Assembly: GCA_033239525.1 (NCBI GenBank)
Contig: BSYO01000019.1
Coordinates: 3,539,087-3,603,086 of the forward strand
Direction: 5' to 3'
DNA: 64,000 nt
From: Nepenthes gracilis
Taxonomy: Eukaryota > Streptophyta > Magnoliopsida > Caryophyllales > Nepenthaceae
Below are positions 58,328 through 64,000 of the stretch, in pieces; the stretch's first letter is position 1, and every line of letters begins with the position of its first letter. Position numbers and translations under genes: made by a program. A model generated the notes under the pieces. The model worked only from the letters and a program-made list of their open reading frames with translations. It made no database searches and was not told the origin of the DNA.

Positions 58328-60422
58328 TGTCACGTCCTCATTTTCTAAGTTTGATTATATTAGTTTTTTGATCCATAATTAAGTTAAACTAGATATAAAT
58401 ACTTAAAAATCAAATTTTAATTATTTATTTCACTGATAAAAATCTAAAACAAAAATTAGGATTCCAACCTAAAAACCAAGCATCATTAAAAGACCCAAAA
58501 TAAAATAATGATGCAAATCATAGGATCAAAATGCTACACTTGATAGAGGCTCCAAATACCGACAATCATAAAACCTCAAATCATACATAAGAAAATGTAT
58601 TCATAATAAAATCAGAATAATTAGAAATTATAATTTGGCAGAACTGTTAGAAGAAAATCAAAATCAAACATAAGACCGTCATTATACGTCATCGCTGATT
58701 AATATTACAATAATTAATAATTGAAGCAAATCAACAAACTATAAAATATTGTTCTCTCTAATTAACAGTACATAAATTGATATGAAAATCTTAAGTCTAA
58801 TACCAAACATCTATCCTTCAAACCGATTACCTGCAAGTAATGATCCCTCTAGTCTGAAAAGTTAATGAAATAAAAATAAGAGTGAGCTAATTACTTAGCA
58901 AAATATTTTAAATTTTCATAAGTAAATATATCAAAGGACATACGGCAATATGCCATGATCAAATACCCCAAAAAATTGATGACATTATTTTATAACTTAT
59001 CATGCATAATCTGAAACTGATGATCAATTTTAGCAAATTGTACAATTATCTGAAATATACTCAAATCATGCAATACTATAGGAGACAATGATTGACAATA
59101 ACCTCACTAATAAAGGGTAAATATTAAAGCTCGAGTTATAATTATTTTTACATAACCAAATACTATATAATATTATTCTACACTGGTAAGTAGATTGTCT
59201 ATATATATCCTATAGACATGGTTAAATATTTTTTTTTTACTTGTGGATAATTGGTACAACTTTTGATTTACTTGTAACATATTAGGATATATTTAAATAT
59301 ATTCTGTTTATTTTTTATGATGGCCTGTATATGATCAAATTGAAAACTTTTTTCAAATACTAAAAATATTCTTATATTTTTTTACTCTGAAAAATATACT
59401 TATTATCAACTTTATATAGAGTTTTCATCTTTATTTTTTCAAATATGTGACATGCAATAAATCAGAAGTTTTGTAGGAATTTGAACAAGTATTTTTTTTA
59501 AAACATGCAAGAGTTATATTGTGTGATTTAAGAACATGTAGGAATTATCTATTATACAAATTATAGAAATTTAGTATTGTTAATGTAATTTTATCACTTC
59601 ATTCCATTATAAAGCATGCCTATACAATTTAATGATAATCCAAAAATATAGAAATATATACTTAAAGATTTAAGACATGTAAGTATAATATTATATAAAC
59701 TCACTACTTAAACTTATTGTACCTGGATTTAAGATATATATTTTATAAAAATTATATGATATAGAAGTGAGATCACATGCATGCATAGTATAAACACTTT
59801 ATATATAAAAATAAAATATATATAAACATTTAAAATAATAAATACTAAAAGACATAAGGAAAGATCAGTAATAAAGAAAAAAATTACTTTAATTCACTTG
59901 CTTTATACCTAAAATTAGCAAAGATTTCTAAAATTTCTCTTAATTTTCCCATTCTTTAGCCTTCTCTCCCTCATTTTCTCTCTTTCTTTTCCTTTTGTCT
60001 CTCCTCTCAACATCTTTGCAAAAATTACTTAAAATAAGCCAATGGGGCATTATATAAAAAAGTAGCACATGTATACCTATTAGGCGTATGTAAGGCATCA
60101 AGGTATAATAAGTAAAACACACGAGTATCCCTTTGATACACTTCAGGCACCAATATTCTATCTCAAACGCACAAGTGCATCAATCGGGCATGTATTAGAA
60201 GTGACTAATCTACCTAAAATATATATGAGTACCTAAGAGACATCCCTTTGGTGCAATATTATTGTTCAAAATATGTATATGTGGGTTTAGTTAGATATCA
60301 TTCGCTCTATTTTATCCTGGTCAAAAAATTAATTTGACTTTAAATTTTAATTGATATCTATATTTTTATTAGCTTAATTTAATTATCATTAAAAAATATA
60401 AATTTGAAATCCATACCTTACA
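58328..60422 (-). repeat. Element F 5' LTR (family A copy A10)
   Basis: On the minus strand it starts TGTAAGGTATGGATTTC at 60422 and ends GAGGACGTGACA at 58328. It shares 'aagagtgagcta' and 'atatcaaaggacata' with A3. Just inside it the minus strand reads ATGATATCTAA, possibly a decayed TGGTATCAGAGC (initiator tRNA-Met) primer site. It links the family A LTRs to chromovirus-like coding sequence. Confidence 0.6.
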
Positions 60423-60744
60423 GTTTCCATCAACTAATAAGTGATTATGTATTCTTATTTTTTTCCTACCTAATTTTATAATTATATAATATTTATTTTA
60501 ATTTTTAGTCATATTAACTTGTCAAAAAATCTTTTATTCACTAGATTATTGGGGATGATGATATGGTCCTTATATTAGAGTATTTTTTCTAACCACTTAA
60601 TGATTAAGTTTAGGAATTCAATAAATAAATAGTAGATATGAAATATTATTTAAATTAATTGATAATTTCTATCATTTATTCACTCAATTTTTATTTCTAA
60701 TCATTAGGTAAATATGTGAGTCTTTCTTCTAAGAAAATTGAAAT
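60423..60744. other. Short AT-rich spacer
   Basis: Lies between the element F LTR and the element E LTR. No feature is recognised. Confidence 0.4.
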
Positions 60745-61737
60745 TGATGCATCCTGAATCCAAGCTTTGGACAGATTCAAATCAAGTTGTTCTTCTGATT
60801 CTGACTCTATCCACTGAGTCTTAGATCCTGTACACCACAACTTGAAACAAGAAGTCAAGTGACGGTAGGATGTGGTTCCATTTAAAAGACTCGCATGCTC
60901 AAATTAGTAAGCAACTTTCAAAGAATAGAAGGTGGATGTAGAGAATACAGAATGAATGCGGGGTGAGTGCTTGTGGATGTGGGAATACTCTTTTAGACAG
61001 AGAAGCTTTGGATGCTCATGAGTAGCAAGTTTTCTAAGTATTGAGTTTGCTGAGAACTAGTAGCAGAGAAAGAGAGAGAGCGTTGGGATGCTCGAGTGTA
61101 TGAGAGCTTATGATAGTTTTGTAATTACTTGATAGCTTTTTGTTGGCAAGAGAAGACGTTTATTTGAAGGGATCTTCTATGACCTTTTATAGCTATAGCC
61201 CTAAGTTGCCTTCCTTATGCAGGAGGGTTTGATGCCCGTACTCTGTTGGGGATTGTTGCCTTTCTTGTGTAGGCATGAGTGCCTTTTTGGCTGTAATGGT
61301 GAAAAGGTTGATTCTCTTCCTTCTTTGTTTTGTAATCGTTAGGGTTTTCTATACATAGTGCATGGATCCTGAAACCTTTCTCCCGGGATGTGTTTTAATT
61401 TAGGAGGTGACCGTTACAGTGAGGATTGAGGATTGCCTTCTTTGAAGGTGCGCAAAATCAGAGCAGATGACCATTGTGATTTGAGGATGGACACGTGGAC
61501 CAATCTAGGCCTGGGTCGTGCCCATCCTAGGCCTTAGCCAGTCTATTGGCCGATTTTTTGATTGACGGAAGCGTCGACCATCCTAGGCTCTAATGGGCTA
61601 CCTGATCTTGGGCTTCTACTGACTTATTAGCCTGTCGTCTGGTCAACAACAGCGTTGACCGTCCAGCAAAAATGTGCCACTAAGAATTTGGGCTATTTCC
61701 TCCTTTGTAGGCCAACCCATTACTAGCGTTCCCATCA
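60745..61737 (-). repeat. Element E 3' LTR
   Basis: On the minus strand it starts TGATGGGAACGCTAG at 61737 and ends GGATTCAGGATGCATCA at 60745. Both ends match the element B LTR (TGATGGGTAGG, GGATCCAGGTACGCATCA), and the interior shares 'aatagcccaaa' and 'gtcaacgct..gttgacca'. A TATA box, CTATAAAAGG, lies on the minus strand at 61192-61183. Confidence 0.82.
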
Positions 61738-61917
61738 CTAGCCTCCTATGCTATTGGTCTGGGACTCCAACTTCCAGTATGTTCACCATGGGACGCGCCT
61801 GGTGGGGTAACTTTGTTTGAGACAGCTCGGTGAGGAAACTAACAGTGGCTCTTGGTCTGCTAATCGCGTTGCTTGCGACTATTGACCATAAAGTTATAGG
61901 AAGTATTGACCGTATTT

Positions 61918-62205
61918 GTTGACCGTCCCAACTAGAATCTGAAGAATTGACTAAAAAGGAGCTTTGACCGAATCGTTGAACATCCTGGTAAGAAATCAAA
62001 GAACTGAGCCGGAAGAGAAGCGTTGACAAAATTCGTTGACCATCCAGGCAAGAATCCGGAGAACAGGCTGTAGATAGTGCTGATCAGATTCGTTGACCAT
62101 CCAGGCAAGAATCTGATGGACTAAATAAAGGAATCGTTGATCCGATTTATTGACCATCTTGATAAGAATCCAAAAAACTGGTGGGGATTGAATTGATGTG
62201 CCATC
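61918..62205. repeat. Degenerate 57-bp tandem repeats in element E
   Basis: Units start at 61918, 61975, 62035, 62092 and 62149, each opening with 'gttgaccatccaggcaagaa' or a variant of it. The spacing is 57, 60, 57 and 57 bp. The array lies between the 3' LTR and the antisense frame. Confidence 0.85.
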
Positions 62206-62470
62206 ATATTGCAGGACTGTCAATCGAAAAGTTTGTCGCTTGTCAACATACAGTAAATTTGCGATCTCGATAATTAATATGCCAGAAATCTGATTCGACT
62301 GCGTCCTCTTGAAAGTGACACGTGTTAGCAATGATAGGCACACTTTTTTGATACGTTGCTCTTCTCCAACAGCTGCGTGCCTTTATATAATATGTACGTT
62401 CGTTTCAAAATTTCCATACTTTCCTTATGAAAATTTCTAAGTCCTTACCCTCCTACTTGCTACCGTTTCC

Positions 62471-64000
62471 ATGGATCCCTCTGTTCTTGAGATTGCTTAT
62501 GTGATTACTCTTGGTGAGGTGAGAGAGCTATAGGTTGAGTATAACATCCCATGAAAGAACATATTCACAAAGCCTAGCGAGCACGACAGAGCCTGCTTTC
62601 CTCTTAGGGGTCACATTGTTGTATACAAGGCCCACCTGAGGAATGTGTTGCATCTCTCTATTCTTGAGGAATTGTTGGCCATTTTTACAGTGCTTAGAGT
62701 TCCTATCCCACGGCTTCATACCAATGCTATGTGATGTCTCTGCTCGTTGAGCATCTTCCTCCGCCACCATTTACGGCTACCAACGGTAAAGGCAGTTAGG
62801 GTGATGTTTTGATTCACTTAGAGTGGGGACTGGATCTCCTTATCCCCTAGAGAGCTTCGTATTAGTTATGCCATCAACGATTACTTGAAGAACTAGAAGG
62901 ACCATTTATTCTTTGTTCACGTTAATGATTCATGGCCCTTGTCCTGTGATTGGGGCAAGGTTTCTAGTGCTTTTATCAGGATGACCAGGAAGGAGGAGGT
63001 GGCTGCCGTGGAGCCACTTCTGCAGTTGGTAAAGAATCATCTCTCTAAGTTTAGGACAGATCACCTAGTTTCCTATGAGAAAGTAAGGAGGGCTCGTTGG
63101 GGACCGCCATCTCCGGTTCAGAAGATAAGACTTCCATCATCGGCGGCCTCCTAGTGCAAGTGGAAGGCCGGCACCATTGACATTGATACAGTTGATGCAC
63201 TTTCCACTGGTGATGCTCCCATTAGTCCAAGGCAAAAGAGGGCTACTATGATGAAGCCTTCTTCTTCATCCTCCATGGAGTCGGACTACATCCTGGCTGA
63301 TTGACTTGCTAAAAGTGTAGAGCGTTTCAGAGTAGAGGCTGTTGTGGATGTGTACGAGGCCATGCTGCGTGATGTTGAAAGTGTCACTATTTCTTCTCTA
63401 TCACAACTAGAGGACTTCACACGGATGGGACCACTACCTGAAGCCGCTAGTTTAGAGCTAGCTGCTGAGTTGCCAGTTGAGCTAGAGGAGCTAGCCAGGG
63501 AGCCTTCTGTAGCACCTGATGAGTTAGCCACTGGGGAGCTTCTTGAGGTAGTTGACATTAGTGCGGAACTAGTGGAGGAGATTGTTGCTGAGGCTTCAGC
63601 GGAGCGTGCTAAGGAGGCTGCAACTCCCAGTCCTTCACCATCAAGCCCAAGGTCACGGAGTAGGCCAGTAATGAGGCAGCGCAAAGTCTGGCTAGTAACT
63701 TTTCAAAACTTTCCTCTCTTTTCTTCCTCTGCTGTGGTTACTTAACATTTTTTTATTTCTTGTAGGAGGAAAAGATTCCGAGCACAATGAGCAAGGGATT
63801 GCGTCAAAGGGACACGGTGATCTTGGACCTCGAGGAAGAGATCACCTTGTTCTAGGAGATGGACTTCCTTAGGACCCCGCGCCTGGAGGAGAAGACTGCT
63901 CTTCAGTCGGAGTTGTCAGAACTGAAGGCGAAAAATGTAAGACTGCAAGAGGAAGCTACCTCGGTGATAGGGCATATTGATGAGCTCCTAGGAAAGATAG
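62471..64000 (+). pseudogene. Element E antisense ORF (putative gypsy-type transposon domain), partial
   Basis: The frame starts at ATG 62471 (MDPSVLEIAYVITLGEV) and is closely related to the antisense frame of element B, sharing 'VEYNIP', 'HDRACFPLRGHIVVYKAHL', 'DWISLSPREL' and 'ARWGPPSP' (near 63100). In-frame TAG and TGA codons interrupt it at 62531, 62552, 62732 and later. A conserved Ser-rich segment (63240-63290) is followed by a Glu/Ala/Leu-rich helical stretch to 63690. An intron-like GTAACT...TTGTAG segment (63695-63765) comes next, then 'SKGLRQRDTVILDLEEEI', likely coiled coil. It leaves the window open. Function unknown. Confidence 0.75.

Larger units (their letters stand above)
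53606..60422 (-). mobile_element. Element F: chromovirus-like Ty3/gypsy element, decayed
   Basis: Minus-strand element with a 5' LTR at 60422-58328 (copy A10), a 150-bp leader, then gag, protease, RT and the first part of RNase H, ending abruptly at 53606 against LTR A7. A younger solo LTR (A9) interrupts its gag. No 3' LTR is found in the expected orientation. The spacing and motifs of protease and RT resemble Tekay/Del-type chromoviruses, from which I infer the lineage. The whole element is non-functional. Confidence 0.7.
60745..64000 (-). mobile_element. Element E: Tat-like LTR element, 3' end, runs off the window
   Basis: A minus-strand 3' LTR (61737-60745) is followed inward by a tandem repeat region and an antisense frame on the plus strand, the same arrangement as the 3' end of element B. 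By analogy, pol and the 5' LTR should lie to the right of the window. The base run before the left end is GAAAT; its partner is outside the window. Confidence 0.8.

Noticed and set aside
1..64000. Search for CRISPR arrays, bacterial operons, tRNA or rRNA genes
   Set aside because: Nothing of this kind was seen. The direct repeats present are minisatellites, microsatellites or LTRs, and I found no tRNA cloverleaf or rRNA sequence by eye.

Overview
The window looks like plant nuclear DNA, almost certainly from an angiosperm. It is AT-rich, holds one intron-containing gene with consensus plant splice sites, and is otherwise filled with LTR retrotransposons of typical plant lineages. I cannot name the species.

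The one protein-coding gene that reads as intact is a class II plant O-methyltransferase of the caffeic acid OMT (COMT) type on the minus strand. Its four exons are 38246-37831, 15480-15170, 14297-14233 and 13799-13497. Joined, they give 364 residues with no stop or frameshift, and every junction is GT-AG with matching phase. Intron 1 is 22,350 bp. About 18.6 kb of it is three LTR elements: a 2.5 kb solo LTR (A4), a decayed 10.7 kb Tat-like Ty3/gypsy element (B), and a 5.5 kb pol-less derivative (C). Each has a target-site duplication (TSD), exact for A4 and C and 4 of 5 for B. A broken copy of exon 1 alone lies on the plus strand at about 5.08-5.47 kb.

Layout. 0.2-2.6 kb: solo LTR of family A, minus. 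2.9-3.9 kb: element with inverted ends holding a dispersed repeat block (G). 5.1-5.5 kb: OMT exon-1 pseudogene. 6.2-13.2 kb: family A LTR copies in both orientations. 13.5-38.2 kb: OMT gene with its giant intron. 38.2-41.8 kb: OMT promoter, then AT-rich spacer. 41.8-43.0 kb: solo LTR of another family (D). 43-48.1 kb: decayed family A LTRs. 48.3-49.2 kb: second copy of block G, inverted and internally duplicated. 49.2-53.6 kb: nested plus-strand family A LTRs. 53.6-60.4 kb: decayed minus-strand chromovirus-like element (F) whose gag is split by a solo LTR. 60.7-64.0 kb: 3' part of another Tat-like element (E) running off the window.

The most unusual shared feature is in the three Tat-like elements B, C and E. 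Each carries, next to its 3' LTR, an open reading frame antisense to the element, related to the 'putative gypsy type transposon' domain family. In C this antisense frame and a gag remnant are nearly all that is left inside, and the frame contains a 42-bp (14-residue) tandem array. The transposon coding regions are all broken. The only gene likely to make an intact protein here is the OMT.
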